The notes beneath the pieces were generated by a model that did no database searches, was not told where the DNA came from, and saw only the letters and a program-made list of their open reading frames with translations. From contig JAQFVV010006232.1 in NCBI GenBank assembly GCA_028023455.1, positions 1,415,928-1,479,927 of the forward strand: a stretch of DNA of 64,000 nt. The letters run 5' to 3'. The stretch's first letter is position 1. Every line of letters starts with the position of its first letter. The DNA is from Epiperipatus broadwayi. Taxonomy: Eukaryota > Onychophora > Udeonychophora > Euonychophora > Peripatidae. The position numbers were made by a program, and so were the translations under genes. Positions 1-13,129 of this stretch are shown piece by piece.

Positions 1-200
1 TAAAACTGTATATTATTTTGCATTATATATCAGTATTTCAACAAACTAGCATCCGCCATTATCAAGGTAAACTCTTGAAAGAAAATTTGTTCGATCTCAA
101 ACTGTAATGTTACTGAGTGCGAAATGAAGCATGAAAATCAGTTTGAAATAGTTTAGTAATCAGAATATGAGTTTTATCAAAATGTATATTTCTCTTAGTT

Positions 201-439
201 TCACCCACCCATTAATTTAAAGTCAGTATTAGAAGATATAGATAAAATGAGAGATTTCCATATGGCTGGAATATGTTGCACTTCATCAGCTTTATTTAAA
301 CCAATAGATCTCTTTAATATTTTAATTGACTCTCTCATGGTTCTCAAATCATATCTCTCCAAATTAACAAGCATTTTTGCATTGTCAAAGTCAGGTTTGT
401 GACCAATTTCTAAAAAATGGGAAATAAAAAATCATTTAT
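201..439 (-). pseudogene. GIY-YIG-like C-terminal fragment, probably from a Penelope-like element
   Basis: On the minus strand about 75 codons are open between two stops. They read HFLEIGHKPDFDNAKML, then a basic stretch with RYDLRTMRESIKILKR, then HIPAIW. The order His-x-x-GH-x-x-DF-x-N, a charged helix (Y-x-x-R-x-x-x-E-S-I-x-I) and a closing P-x-W is what I know from the end of the GIY-YIG endonuclease domain attached to Penelope-like reverse transcriptases. The GIY and YIG motifs and the RT itself would lie upstream, beyond about 440, and I do not see them, so this is a 3' remnant. It does not relate to its neighbours. Family assignment is by motif memory only; another GIY-YIG nuclease is possible. 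Confidence 0.5.
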
Positions 440-502
440 CTACATCATACAACTGTGAAAACATTAAATATATATATATACGAAGACTTTCATGGGTTGC
501 AT

Positions 503-705
503 ATATAAAAGATATATTTTGCAGGTTCATCCGTGTGGAACTTTAACGTTTTTTTCAAATCAGTGATTGTAGTGCCTCTACAACCACCTTTTTACCTTTT
601 ATCACCCCAGTGGATGACTTGTGTGACAAAATTGAAATGTCGGTGTATCAATATTTAAAATATTTTAACATGGATGACCCCCGCAAAATATGTCTTTTAT
701 ATATA
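503..705. repeat. Short fold-back element (MITE-like) with about 30-bp terminal inverted repeats
   Basis: The left end reads TATAAAAGATATATTTTGC followed by a CATCC-containing stretch, and the right end (668-705) is its reverse complement with a few changes (GGATGACCCCCGCAAAATA then TGTCTTTTATA). The arms enclose about 130 bp with no ORF. The ends sit in TA-rich flanks, so a TA or longer target duplication cannot be resolved. The compact size and inverted ends suggest a non-autonomous DNA element, superfamily unknown. Confidence 0.55.
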
Positions 706-3703
706 TAACATATATCTGAACTCTTTGAAACACTTATATACTAAAAAAATTGAGTAAATGCATACTTTAACAAAATTATTTAAAAGCCACTATCTTTTAA
801 TATATATATACTGACAACTTTATATATGTCTATAATACTTGACATTATCATTTCTACTACTACAAAAACAACCACCAAATTCATTCACCTTTGAAATATA
901 TTTTAAATGATTAAATAAATCATTATAAGTTAAATACAACTAATAATAATGACTTTATAAATTAGATAATGTTTGTCCAATAAAAAAATTATGCATATCT
1001 AAATTAGCCTATTTAATCTTAAAAAATATATTACTTAAAGAACTAAATACCCATTCTTCAATTCTAAATTAAGATGGAGAATACTAAGAAAGAAAACATA
1101 CAGAAAAATATATTAATAATAATATGCTTTGATCTTTTTCTTTATTTTTTATTATTAAAAGTCCTTTGAAAGTTAAAGTTCATCACTATTTTCAGTTTTT
1201 GTTTCTTGGTGATTTTCATGAGAAGATCGTCAAATAGAAATATCGCCGAAAGAACTATTATATTGGATAACAAAGTAAATGTAAAGTTATTCAGTTTATT
1301 GTTCAAGTGCTTATTTGCCTTGAGATAATCATATTAAATATAGAATGCAAGTTGATAGTTCTTGAAGTTGTCTTAATTGATAATGTTATTGATACTCCTT
1401 TTCACCAGAGATTTAGATAAGGTGTTTTTTGTTTTCTTTCACTTAAAGATACATTTTGATTTTGATGACTCTCTGGCTGATGAACTGATGATTAACTGAC
1501 AAAAGATATCTGGTAAAACTGCAAAGCATTTGAGTTTTTTAGCCATACATATTCGTTGTTTATTCGTACGTTATAAAGATTTTCTTCATTTATAACTTAG
1601 TAATACCAGTGAAAATATAATATTTTTTGGTAATTAAGTCAAAGAGTAAGCATTGCAAAAGACTAGTAATAATAATAATAATCTCTCTTCAAAAATGTCT
1701 TTATCTCTAATCCTCTTATTACATCAGTATCTTCATATCATTTTAGAACATCTAGATTCTCATGTCACATAATGTCAGTTTCCATTGTTATGAGTTTAGA
1801 GTTACTCACACAACAAATGATAACTTCTTAGCATCTTCCAGAAATTAAATACAGCATTAAATATCTATAAAATAAATAAATAATTTTTAAATAAATAATC
1901 TTAAATAAAAATGTATGCACACACACAAAAAAATAAACATTTATTCATCTTATTTATAAACTATCCATACACACACATTTTATAGCTGTAACTAAAATTA
2001 AAATGTTTAACAATAATAATTCAATCTATAATTTAGCTATTATTTTATTGCTATATTATATTGCATTCCCAATGTGAGATGTAAAAAAATATTGATTTTA
2101 AATAGATAATACTCTGAAAATTAAAATGTTTTATTGCCACTCAAAACAAATATATATATATATAAAATTTAAAATACAAATTAAATTGTGATAGACTTCT
2201 TTAAAAAATATATAAATATTATTCAAAATTTAATGAATTTTTTTCTTATCACTTTTACTATAAAGCAAATTAATTCCTCTATTAATAAAAATAGATTGTT
2301 TTATTCTCTAGCTTATTCTTTATGTAAGATTTTTATTTTACAACAATTGCATTTAAATTTACAACCAGTAAATATAGATTACTGAAAAATCTTTATTTCA
2401 TGGGGTTTAATTCTCTCATACAATAACTGATGCTCTTTAAACACCCAAAGCCCCCATCCCAATATATGAAGTCCCACTATGGAAATTAATTTTATATATT
2501 TATTTCTTCATAAATGTTATCTTAAATATTATTAAGTCAATAATTTACATTAGCTTAGTACACCACACACTACATTGTAATACTAAGAATAAATAAGTAT
2601 ATATATGTCACTTTATTATTATCTGTTTTTATATATGATATAAAATACATGTTTTTAATTTTATTATTTTTGATATTATTTACATTTTTTAAAAAAATTC
2701 TCAATACTTATATATCAAATATTATATTTTATTGACACTATTTTTTGTATATAATGTCAAATACTTTTATTTTTATCATATTTATATTTGCAAAATACAT
2801 TATTTTTTGTTAAAATCATTTTAAGCCAGCCATTGTATACATCAAAGGAACTTTAGGGTCATTCTTTTTTCTCAATACATTTTATATGTAACTTATAATC
2901 AAAATTATCTTTAGATCTACTTTCAATTATATACAAATATTTTATTTTGTAATTTTCCTTCTCTATCCTACATTTCAAATATTTAATTTACTTATGTTTT
3001 TCTTTAATTTAGAAATATATATTATTTTACACACAAATATATTATCTACACATTTCGTAAAAATTATATTTATTTTTTTCACTTCATTTATAGTTTCTGA
3101 TTCATGAATTAATAATGTATGATTATACCTGTATATTTGGAACACACATGGCAGACCAATTAGCTAGCCTTATATTTTATATAGTAATCACCATAACTAC
3201 TAACAGCAATATTTTCATGTTATAAACTTATTTGTATAATAATTAATTTTAATAATTACTTATTTTTCAATCATCTTTTTTGATTGTTGGCTGTCAATTG
3301 AATTATATGAATTCAAATGTTGAATAAACCATAAATTTACCATTGACCATCAATCAAAATGGAACATATTTATGCAATTTTCTATTTACAAACACTCTTG
3401 AACAAATTGCTCTAGATGAATACAGTTATAATAGAAAATTTATATGTAATTTGGAGAAGGTAAAAGTATTATATGAAGATAAAAATAATAAGAAAAAATA
3501 GATGGCGCTATCTATAACTTGACAGATAAGATGCTAAATGTAAATTCATGAAACTTAGAGGAAATGCATTATGGCAGTATTGTATCCACTTTGTGTTTTA
3601 TTTAGTTGATGATGATTATATGACAATAACTTACAGCATTTCTGTAATTTATTTATAACTTAAACATTACTGTGATTTATTTTTTTACATGTACAAAATA
3701 TAT
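706..3703. other. AT-rich DNA without a recognised gene
   Basis: About 3 kb of AT-rich sequence with TA-rich runs and no ORF above about 65 codons. The one at 2188-2385 is low-complexity and looks like chance. A short peptide near 3140-3180 (THMADQLASL) resembles an RNase H end from a retroelement, but it is too short to call. Confidence 0.6.
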
Positions 3704-4000
3704 TAAACAAGGCAAAACTCTCCATACAGTAGTGCCACCCTGTGCCAACCAGAGTAATCAATGAATGCCAGAAGGCTTGTGCATAAAATCCCTATCTAAT
3801 GCATACTCATCCAATATACCCAGACTAGTTTCTGGCTTGTGGCTTTTGTCAATGAGGAGCTTTGGATCTGAGAGCACTGCACCTAGATCTTAGGATCTAA
3901 TGCATTAGATAGGGATTTTATGCACAAATCTTCTGGCATTCATTGATTATTCTGGTTGGCACAGGGTGACACTACTGTATGGAGAGTTTTGCCTTGTTTA
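3704..4000. repeat. Palindromic repeat with about 98-bp arms; family also present at 59.2-59.9 kb
   Basis: The left arm (3704-3802) begins AAACAAGGCAAAACTCTCC and the right arm (3901-4000) ends with its reverse complement. Both contain the block GCCAGAAGGCTTGTGCATAA or a close variant. The loop (3803-3900) carries CCCAGACTAGTTTCTGGCTT and TTGGATCTGAGAGCACTGCA. The same blocks recur in two direct copies near 59.3 and 59.7 kb, so this is a dispersed family folded into an inverted pair with part of the right-hand unit missing. No coding capacity. Confidence 0.75.
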
Positions 4001-6647
4001 TAAACAATTATGTGCTAGTATAAGAGATGGTGATCATGTGATACATAGTATATTGTAAGTGTATTGCTACACTATTTAAACACACACGTATATGATCAGA
4101 TTTTTAAATTACATTTAAATTTAAAAATAAATTAAAAATACATAAGCTTTCACTTAAACTTTAAAATACTGTATATTTCTGAATGTTCTAAAAAATTGCC
4201 ACTTTAAGCCAGTTTGAAAATTAAATCTGTCTTTTACAGCGATTTGCATAATAATCATTTATAAGTAATCCGAATGGTTTTACAAAGAAAAAAAATCCAA
4301 TAATTCAATTTTAGATTTATTGTTGGAGCAATATTACAGAATTTAAATTACAAGTACCTTAATAGAATTCTTATCTTGCTAATCTTATCATAAAGATATA
4401 TATATATCACTTTTACATATGGTAGAAATTGTAGTTATCTATAATAAATCAGTGGAAAAAAAGACTTATTCAACATTTAATAAAATAAATAAAAAAAACG
4501 TTTTCTTAAAAATAAAAAGTTAAAAGGAATTTTTAGTAGTTGTGCAAGTAAATTATTCTTTAATATTAATACTACTTTTACTATGATGACGAATTAAAAA
4601 ATTACCTGCACAGCTTTGCTTTGAAAAAAGTTTGGATTTAAATTATTAATTTACAAAATTATTAATATATCGTTTTTTTTTTAAAAATAAAATTTGAAAA
4701 TGATATTAACTGTCACTCTCTTCATTAAAAAAAAAAAAAAACAGAATTTAAATTTGCTTTATAAATTTATAATGAATTCGAAGTGAAATATTAATATTAT
4801 TTGTTAATTAAACTTTTTCCCATTAAAACATTTAAATATATAGGAAGTGAAAGAAAAAGTAACAATTTTAACACTATATTCTTAAAAAATATTCTTTTAA
4901 TAGTCTCAAATAACGATTATTAAGATTCTTCCAAAGAAAGTGTTTGGTTGTTGAAAAGTCACGTTTGTGCCTATTTTAAATTTTCAGCCTGAAGACGGAT
5001 TGGGAACAACTAGGCACAAAAATATTATAACCAAGTGACTATATAATGTAATTTGTTCTATCGTAGTAAACTTTGACTTATAATATAAAGAAATAATGGC
5101 AAAAACCTATATAAAAGATGCAAAACAATCTCAGATTTGAGATAATAGAAACTTTCTATTATTACTCAAAAAATATATTTACAACATAAAATAAAACATC
5201 AAATTATTATTTTTAATTGTTCTCAATATATTAAATTGAAAGTTGCAATGTTGTATTCAATATGAACTCTTTTTCAAAGTATACAATGATTAGTTTAAGA
5301 TGTATCGATTCTATATACAATTTTTATTTTGCTTCGTATTTTTTAACTAGCCAATGCCTTTTAATAGCACTGAAATCCATTTATTGTAAATATGTGTAAA
5401 GCAAATATAAACAACCATTGCAGATTATTGTCATAATAATAAATAAACACATTCTGTGCTTATATACCCTATATATTACACATATAAACACAGGTATATA
5501 ATAAGCCTGTGTTTCAGTTATTACATTCAAGAATTGTAAAATATACTTTCCATTTGCTTTAAGTTAGTTTATTGAAAGTGTGAAAACTATCATCTTAAAT
5601 GATTTAATAAAAAAATATAAAAAGGAAGAGTTTGATATTCATAAACAATTTAAATGCCTTTGAATATTTAATATACTTAAATGAATAAATAATACATTAA
5701 AGATCAGCCTTTTCCTATTGTGCATGCTACAAGTGTTAATAAACGAATACTTTCATTCTCAACACAAGATATAGTATTTATGAAAGAATAAAATGAATCC
5801 ACATATTCTTTCAAACCCAAATGCTTATATATGGGCAAATCTATGTGAAAATATTTTTAAAGATTTATGTTTCAATTTGTACAAGAAAAAAGTGAAAATT
5901 TTTTTTTCTATTTAATAATAGGCAAAATCCACAATTATCACAAAGTTAACTTTCTTAATTTATCTGAAACTCAAATACAAATGGTTCAAAAATATATTTT
6001 AGGTTATAGTTCAAAATATGTTGGTGACTATGGGATAGACTACTTGCAATTGTTCAAAATTATTTTGAAGTGAACAATCATGATAATAATATTACTGATA
6101 AAAGTATTAATAAATCTGCCAGTCACAAATTTAAAATTAGTACAAATAAAAGTTTGTGGCAGTGATTTATTAGATTTTTATACAAATTAAATGTGATAAA
6201 ATAATACAACTAAAAAAGATTTAGGTTTGAGAATATGTTTAATTTTAAGATGTCAATATATTAAAAAAGTTAAAATTCAAAGGGATAAGCTTTTTCTTTA
6301 ATAAAGAAATATAATATGGATGGTGAAAAAAATGAAATTTACTAATAACATATTAAAATGATTAAGCATAAGTAGTAATGATATTATGATATATCTATCT
6401 TTCAAGTTGAGTATTCCTCATATTTTTGTAAATATAAAACTATGCAAAGATGCAATCTTTTAAGATAAATGACAGATTTTGGTGGTTCATTTATGTATTA
6501 CAATTCTGGATGCAATTTGTGGACAAAATATAGAATACTGTAACTGATGGATATAATTATTGTTTCCTTAGATGTTGCAGAGTTATGTGCCTCATTTGAT
6601 AGAATAGATTCTGTAAAAATAATTGAACAAGTTTTAATAAATTTAAA
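4001..6647. other. AT-rich DNA without a recognised gene; one repeat fragment at 5457-5525
   Basis: No coding region is supported; the ORF at 5867-6073 has no recognisable motif. A short hairpin (CTGCCAGTCACAAATTT against AAAGTTTGTGGCAG) lies at about 6117-6166. The fragment at 5457-5525 is listed separately. Sequence just before the TTA array is ordinary AT-rich DNA. Confidence 0.6.
5457..5525 (+). repeat. Fragment of the 45-kb H repeat unit
   Basis: The stretch containing TATACCCTATATATTACA and AATAAGCCTGTGTTTCAG closely matches the H unit of the palindrome at 44.9-46.0 kb (compare 45535-45590). Only the outer end of the unit is present; the tRNA-like part is missing. It shows the family is dispersed. 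Confidence 0.6.
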
Positions 6648-7042
<395 letters not shown>

Positions 7043-7507
7043 GTTTCAAAGAAAAGAACTTTATTGATAACCATAGAGTTACATTTGCTATAAGACACTT
7101 CGTATACATATATTTACATTGCTAGTGAGTAAACCAAGTTTAAGTTGGTATCTGTGATGTACAAAAAAGGAACTTAACTTAGGAGGGAAAGATATTTAAA
7201 CATTGTTAGGGGGGGGAAATTCATATGTATATGTTACATTTATGAGTGCTGCTTGCTGTAATCATAGTTCTCCAAAGTCTTGGGTTATCATTGTTCAATT
7301 TGCAAAACTTCAACTTTGATGTATATTGCCATGCTGGGTTTAGTTTGCTTTCCAGTATTTGAGGTCTGATTTTGTTGTTACTGTCCTTTATATTAATATT
7401 ATGCAATCAAAGACAACATTCTGTTTTTTTATTTGTAGATAATTGCCACATTTTTTTTATATATATATATTGGTTGAGGGCATAGATTTTGGTTATTGGG
7501 AGCCATC

Positions 7508-10500
7508 TTAGAGGTTTGATTGTTGTGTTATCAGTGACCAGGTTGCTGCATAGATGTCTGGATGTGCAATTTTATTGTCTCTGGCTCGTAGTTTTGCCAG
7601 TTTGATATTGAAAGTTGATGGATGTCGCCTTGTGTTGTTACCTAGAGTGAATGTGCATCTAGTGCACCAGTATGCATAAAGCATAAAAGTGGCTGCACGG
7701 ACTGATGGAATAGAGCCTTTGCAATATGAATTAATGATTGTTTGAAGGGTTGTGTTAGATTGTCTATATGCTCCTATCATAATAACTCGAATTCTGTCTA
7801 GTGCTGGACAAAGATAGAATAGATGTTCCTGTGTTTCTTCAGCCCTGTGACACAAGGGACAAAAAGGATCAATGTTAGTGTATAGTCTCCGATATCTCAG
7901 AAAATATGTTGTGGGCAGTGCTTGTAGGTTTAGTCTCAGCAAAAAATCAAAATACTTTGGCTCCAGTGACCATTTTTTAAACTTACGGAGTAATTGTAGA
8001 TTATTGATTTTCAGCATTGTCAGATTGGTGTCATGGGTTGGATTTGGATGGATTAATGAATAAATTTGCCAGTATGAATGCTTGTATATTGTCTGAAGAG
8101 ATATCTGTGGAGCTGTGGTTTTTATATGATTGATCATTGATGCTAGTTGGTCATAAGCAGGGGGTGGTCTATCTGTTGGTGTTATTTGAAGTAGGCATTC
8201 AAGCATTGGAAAGTGTTTGACTGTGGATGTTATTAAGTTTGTGGCCTTCTGTAGATGGAAAATATAAATACTATGAAGTCCTAGTCCATTGTGAATAGGT
8301 GGTCTGGTAAGTTGTTTTGCAGATATTGACACAGTCTTCCTCTGCCACAAGAGCTTATTACAGAGAGAAGAGATTTTGTTAATAAAACCTTTAGAAAATG
8401 TGATAATGGGTGAGTAATAGGTGATTTTTGTTATGGCTAGCTGGTTAAATAGCTGGATCTTGGAGTATATTGAAAGATATGCCTTTGAGAGAGAAGTAGT
8501 AATTCGCTCTGTTTCTTCTTTGAGTTTGTTCTGGATCTTGACCCTCATTGCACTTGCACTCATATAAAAGGGAAATCCCAAGAAAGCAGATGGCTTTCCC
8601 CATACATGCCCGTGTACTGCTTTGCATTATAAAGAGACCAAACTGCCGTCTTATTTAGATTGACCCTGAGTTTGTGTGTAGCTGCAAATTCTTGTAGTAT
8701 TGTATGCAAGGCTGGTAGGTGTTTTTTAGATGAGAGGAAGACAGTTATATCATCCATATAAGCGATACATGTTACCTGCTGAGATGTGTTTGGTATTTGG
8801 ATGCCAATGAATGTTTGCTGGATTTTTATTAATAGAGGGTTGATGTAAAAGGTGAAAAGTAAAGCACTCAGGGGGGATCCTTGTGAGATTGATTGTGTTG
8901 GAGTAAAAGATTCAGAATTTTTTCCACTGAGTGTAATATGTATATCCCGATTTAACAACAAGTTGGTTATAACATATAAAATAGTGCGAGGTATTGCAGT
9001 GGCAGCCAACATTTTAATTAATATCTCGATTGCCACAGAATCAAAAGCTGATTCAATGTCTATTTGAACTGCAACTGGGCTGTATTTTTTCCGATCTCTC
9101 GCACCGATCCCAATACAGCTTTGAAAAGAAGTGCTGCCTGTCCTGTAGATGATTGCTTTCTTGCAAACTGATATGGTGAAATCAATGGGAGCAGATATGA
9201 TTCAATCCTGTCTTTAATGACTTTCTCAATGATCTTGATGGCTATTGGGCACATGGAGATAGGCCTAATATTATTAAGGGTGGTTATTGGAGCTGGTTTC
9301 TTATTAAATGGTACTATTGCAATTGGATAAAGATTTTCAATGTTGTATATTTTTTGTGAGAGATAGTTTGCAAGATTACATAATACTTGATTAGTTGTAT
9401 GGCTAAGGTGTTCGTACACAAATTTTGGTATGCCATGAGTGCCTGGATGACAGGCATTGGGCAGAGTGGCAAGCTTCAAAGCAAATTCATTAATGGTAAA
9501 TGGTGTATTTGTTTCAGGTGGTCCAAAATAATCGGGGGATGGGTTGAAGAGTTGATGTGTCTGAAGATTCTGTTTGAAATGCTTATAAATAGGTTCAATC
9601 ATGTTATGTGCTGCATGTATAGTTGTTCCAATTTGAAGTGCCATAGGTACTCTAATGGTGGAGGGAAAACCCATGGCCCATCTGATGTAGCCTCTAGTCC
9701 ATGTATGTTGTTGACTGAGGCAGATTTTGCTTTTTTTATCGCTAAATAGTCTTTAAGTGCTGCACATGTGCTGTTATATGCCTGGGTGAGCTTATATATA
9801 TGCTGATATGTATTTTGAGTAGGTTTAGACATTGTTATCCTCTTGTGAAGTTCATCTGCCAGAGCTAATAGCCTGGAGGGTGGAGGTTTTTTTTTTGGTG
9901 ACATGGTCAATATTGAATGAAAGTATATTTATGTATGCCTGATATCTCTGCACAGCACTTAGTTGTAGTCCTGCAAGTTTATGGAGCATAATATATGTTT
10001 CAGAAAAAAGGGATTCTGGAGTGGATGCTGGTATTAGAATTCTCATTGTTTTCCCAAGTGGTAGTGTAGTTGGCTGAATTTCAGTTAGATCAAGTGTTGC
10101 AGTTTGAGCAGAGTGATCTGAAAATGGGGATGGATTGAGCTTGAGGCTGAAGTAATGATGCAGCATTGGTGAATAGAAGCAAAGGTCAATTAAAGATGTG
10201 TGTCGGTTATTATGGAATGTTACTGTGTTTGGTGGTAAAAAACCTTCAGCACTCATGAGTGGTATTGCAATTTGATGCATCCATTTTGAGATGAAATCTG
10301 TGTACTTCATGTTAAAATCTCCCATGATGATAGTTGGGTAAGGAGTTGATGCTAGCAGTGAATTGATGGTGAGTATTATGTTTGATATGATGACGTTTCC
10401 AGGTGGGATGTAGGTGAAAACTATGTTGAGAGTGTTTGCATGGTGATGAAATGTAGCTATCAACAAGTTTGCATCGATATATATGATTCTGAATGATGTG

Positions 10501-10765
10501 AATGGGCAAGCTGGGGTTATTAGTAGGCCAGTTCCACCCGCAGGTGATGACATGTCCCTGGAGCATGCAAAGAAGCCTTCAGTGCGAAGATGCACTGTGA
10601 TCCACTATATATTTTTGTTTCCAGAAGTCCCAATATATGTGTCTGTGTGATTTTGGTCCATTCTCTAAGTTGATGCAGTTTGTTTGCCGAGTTCAAACCC
10701 CGCACATTAAAAGCTGTTATTTTGACTTTCATTATGGTTGTATTTTGGGATTGTTCACCTTTCAA
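7508..10765 (-). pseudogene. ORF2 of copy A: endonuclease-reverse transcriptase, broken by frameshifts
   Basis: The polyprotein would nick target DNA and copy the element RNA there. It probably starts at MKVKITAFNVRGLNS (about 10732). Endonuclease signs in order: the ETK motif near 10640, GDFN near 10315, SLIDLCFYS, then FSDHSAQ near 10110. RT signs: NNIRPISM near 9270, YQFARKQSSTGQA near 9160, SQGSPLSALLF near 8880, and the catalytic box IAYMDD near 8760. The C-terminus has CPLCHRAEETQEHLFYLC (zinc finger, near 7850), then WCTRCTF and RRHPSTF, ending at 7508. The reading frame changes at least five times (breaks near 10560, 9880, 9640, 9050 and 8570), so no intact protein can be made. YMDD in place of the usual FADD/YADD is shared with copy B. 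ORF2 starts about 110-150 bp after ORF1 ends. Confidence 0.9.
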
Positions 10766-10877
10766 AATATGTTAGTGACTGGTTTTCATTGTATGAGCTG
10801 TAAATTGTTGGAGTTTTAATTTGTTGGTTAGATAGAAGTGATGTCCATTGGTGACCAGTCATCCGTTTGAATTCTGG

Positions 10878-12576
10878 TTAATGATGATGCGGTGTTGTAC
10901 TCTTCTGTTTGTGAGTTGTTGTCCTCTTCTGTTTTTGGTTTTTTATTGTTTTTGCTTCTTTTTGGGCGACCTGGCCCTTTTTTTCTATTGTATTTACTTC
11001 AACTTGTGGAAGGCATGGCATGATTGCTTCCATGATATATGTTGATGTGTTATTTTTTATTGTGTGTGTGATGTTTGTTCTATTGGTACTTTGTGTTTCA
11101 CTGTAATTGCTTTGTGATATTTCAGTTGGGTTAATATTTGAATCATTCGTGCATTGTATGTTTTGACAGTTGCTTGTGTTATTTTGAATTGCTTGTGTGA
11201 CATTTGGATTTAAGTGCTGCATTCTGTTTGGTTCATTTATACTGTTGTCTTGGTTTTTTGTAGTTTGATCTTCTTTAGATGAAGAAGTTGTTTGCATCTG
11301 GTTATTCATATCTGAATTTATCTTGACTATGTTAGTGTGGCTGATATCTTCTGTTTGTGTGTGGTTGAGCTGATTATTTGTTTGCTGTGATTGTAGACTC
11401 TTTCTGTTATCACATTGTTTTTTCAGATGGTCGCTGTTTAGTTCATCTGTGTTTTTATTTTCCTCATTGGAATTTTGATTAATGAGAGGGAGTGAGAGTG
11501 TTTCTTCAGGTGGAGAAGTTGTTTGCATATTGTTGTACATATTTGGATTTATGCTATCATTATATATATGGTTGCTGTCTTCAGTATGTGTTTGGATGGC
11601 CACTCCATTTGTTTTTTGCGATTGTGGATTCTTTTTGGTGTCACATTGCGTTGCTAAGTGGCCTCGCTTCCCGCATGTGTAGCATATGGGTTTAAGCCCT
11701 CTTATGAAGAGGCTCAGCATGGCTTCCTGATCTGCAAATTGTGTAGGAATATTGTTTGGATCTATTTCTTGATGCAATCTCAGCTTGAAGTCAAAGCTAT
11801 TGCTGTATACAAGCACTGGCGTATCTTTCAGATAAATTGGGTTGAATGCTGTGACTTTTCCAAATGGCTGCATCATTTTCTGAAAGGTTTTGATGTCATA
11901 TCCAAGGTATGCATTCTTGATTATGCCAGTAATCTGGTTATGTTGATCTGGATCTACTGCAATGAGTGCATAGTTGCCTAAAGTTTTAATGGTGGTTTGA
12001 AACCGGGTTTTTTGGCTTTCTTGGTAAAATTCGAGGATTAAATACCGTGAGTTAGGGTGGTCAGCAATCCTTAGTATGCTATCCCAAAGTCCGTGTAGTG
12101 TTATTGCTTCATAAAGTAAATTTCTAGGAAATTTATATAGCGATAAATTTGCATCTGTAGCTGATAATATTATTGAACGAGGAGAAAAAAATCTTTTGAA
12201 TGACGTATGAAGGCCACGTGGGATCGTATTATTAAACTGTTCACATATTATTTTCAAATCCTCATTATTCCACTGGGCGGTAGGGGGCATTGATTTTCTT
12301 GCATTTGTATATCTAGCTGCAAAATATCATTAGTATTTATTTTTCGGAAGCGATGGAAAACTTTATTTTTTCTAAAATTGGAACTTGATTGTGTTCTTTT
12401 TGTTGTAAATTATTTTTTTCCGAAGAGAAATTATTTTCCTGTAAATTATTTTTAGCTACGTTGGCATATGTTTTTGCTTCACCTGTAATTTGCATAGGCT
12501 TGGATAGCATATTGGCGACGTTCTGCTGGTCACATGACCGGGGTGTCGCCATTGTAATGCTTTTTACGTTGAGCAA
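10878..12576 (-). pseudogene. ORF1 of copy A: RNA-binding gag-like protein with CCHC knuckle, one frameshift
   Basis: The main open part (10878-12290, 470 codons) has a conserved-looking N-terminal half and a knuckle CYTCGKRGHLATQC at residues 203-216 (C-x2-C-x4-H-x4-C). After residue 220 it becomes Asn/Gln/Ser/Thr-rich with a basic tail. A 79-codon piece in another frame (12337-12576) supplies the likely true N-terminus, including MATPRSCDQQ (ATG at 12552) and KTYANVAKNN, which resembles the start of Tx1-type ORF1 proteins. A stop and frame change lie between about 12290 and 12340. ORF1 proteins of this group coat the element RNA. The region before the knuckle may form RRM-like folds, but I infer that only from size and position. 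Confidence 0.82.
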
Positions 12577-12774
12577 CGAATATTATTTTTAACAAAACAA
12601 TTCATAAAAATATCTATTTAGTTAAAATACAAATTAATTTGGATTGTCCAATACTTACTGTTCATATATATATAACTGCAAGTCAAAGATGTGTTGGTTT
12701 TAGTGTTTTCTTTGGTTAAACTCCTAAGATCTCTGTAAACAACGATCCGTTAAAATCATCATTTGCTGCGAGAC

Positions 12775-13129
<355 letters not shown>

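Noticed and set aside
2188-2385. Small open frames in AT-rich DNA (also 5867-6073, 35761-36048, 54310-54998, 55657-55914, 61380-62154) as genes
   Set aside because: Short, low-complexity, no motifs, no supporting context; expected by chance or part of repeats.
3140-3180. RNase H-like peptide THMADQLASL
   Set aside because: Only ten residues with no further support on either side.
8445-12592. Plus-strand frames over copy A (for example 9387-9749, 11482-11695, 11658-11981)
   Set aside because: They are antisense shadows of ORF1 and ORF2, which carry all recognisable motifs on the minus strand.
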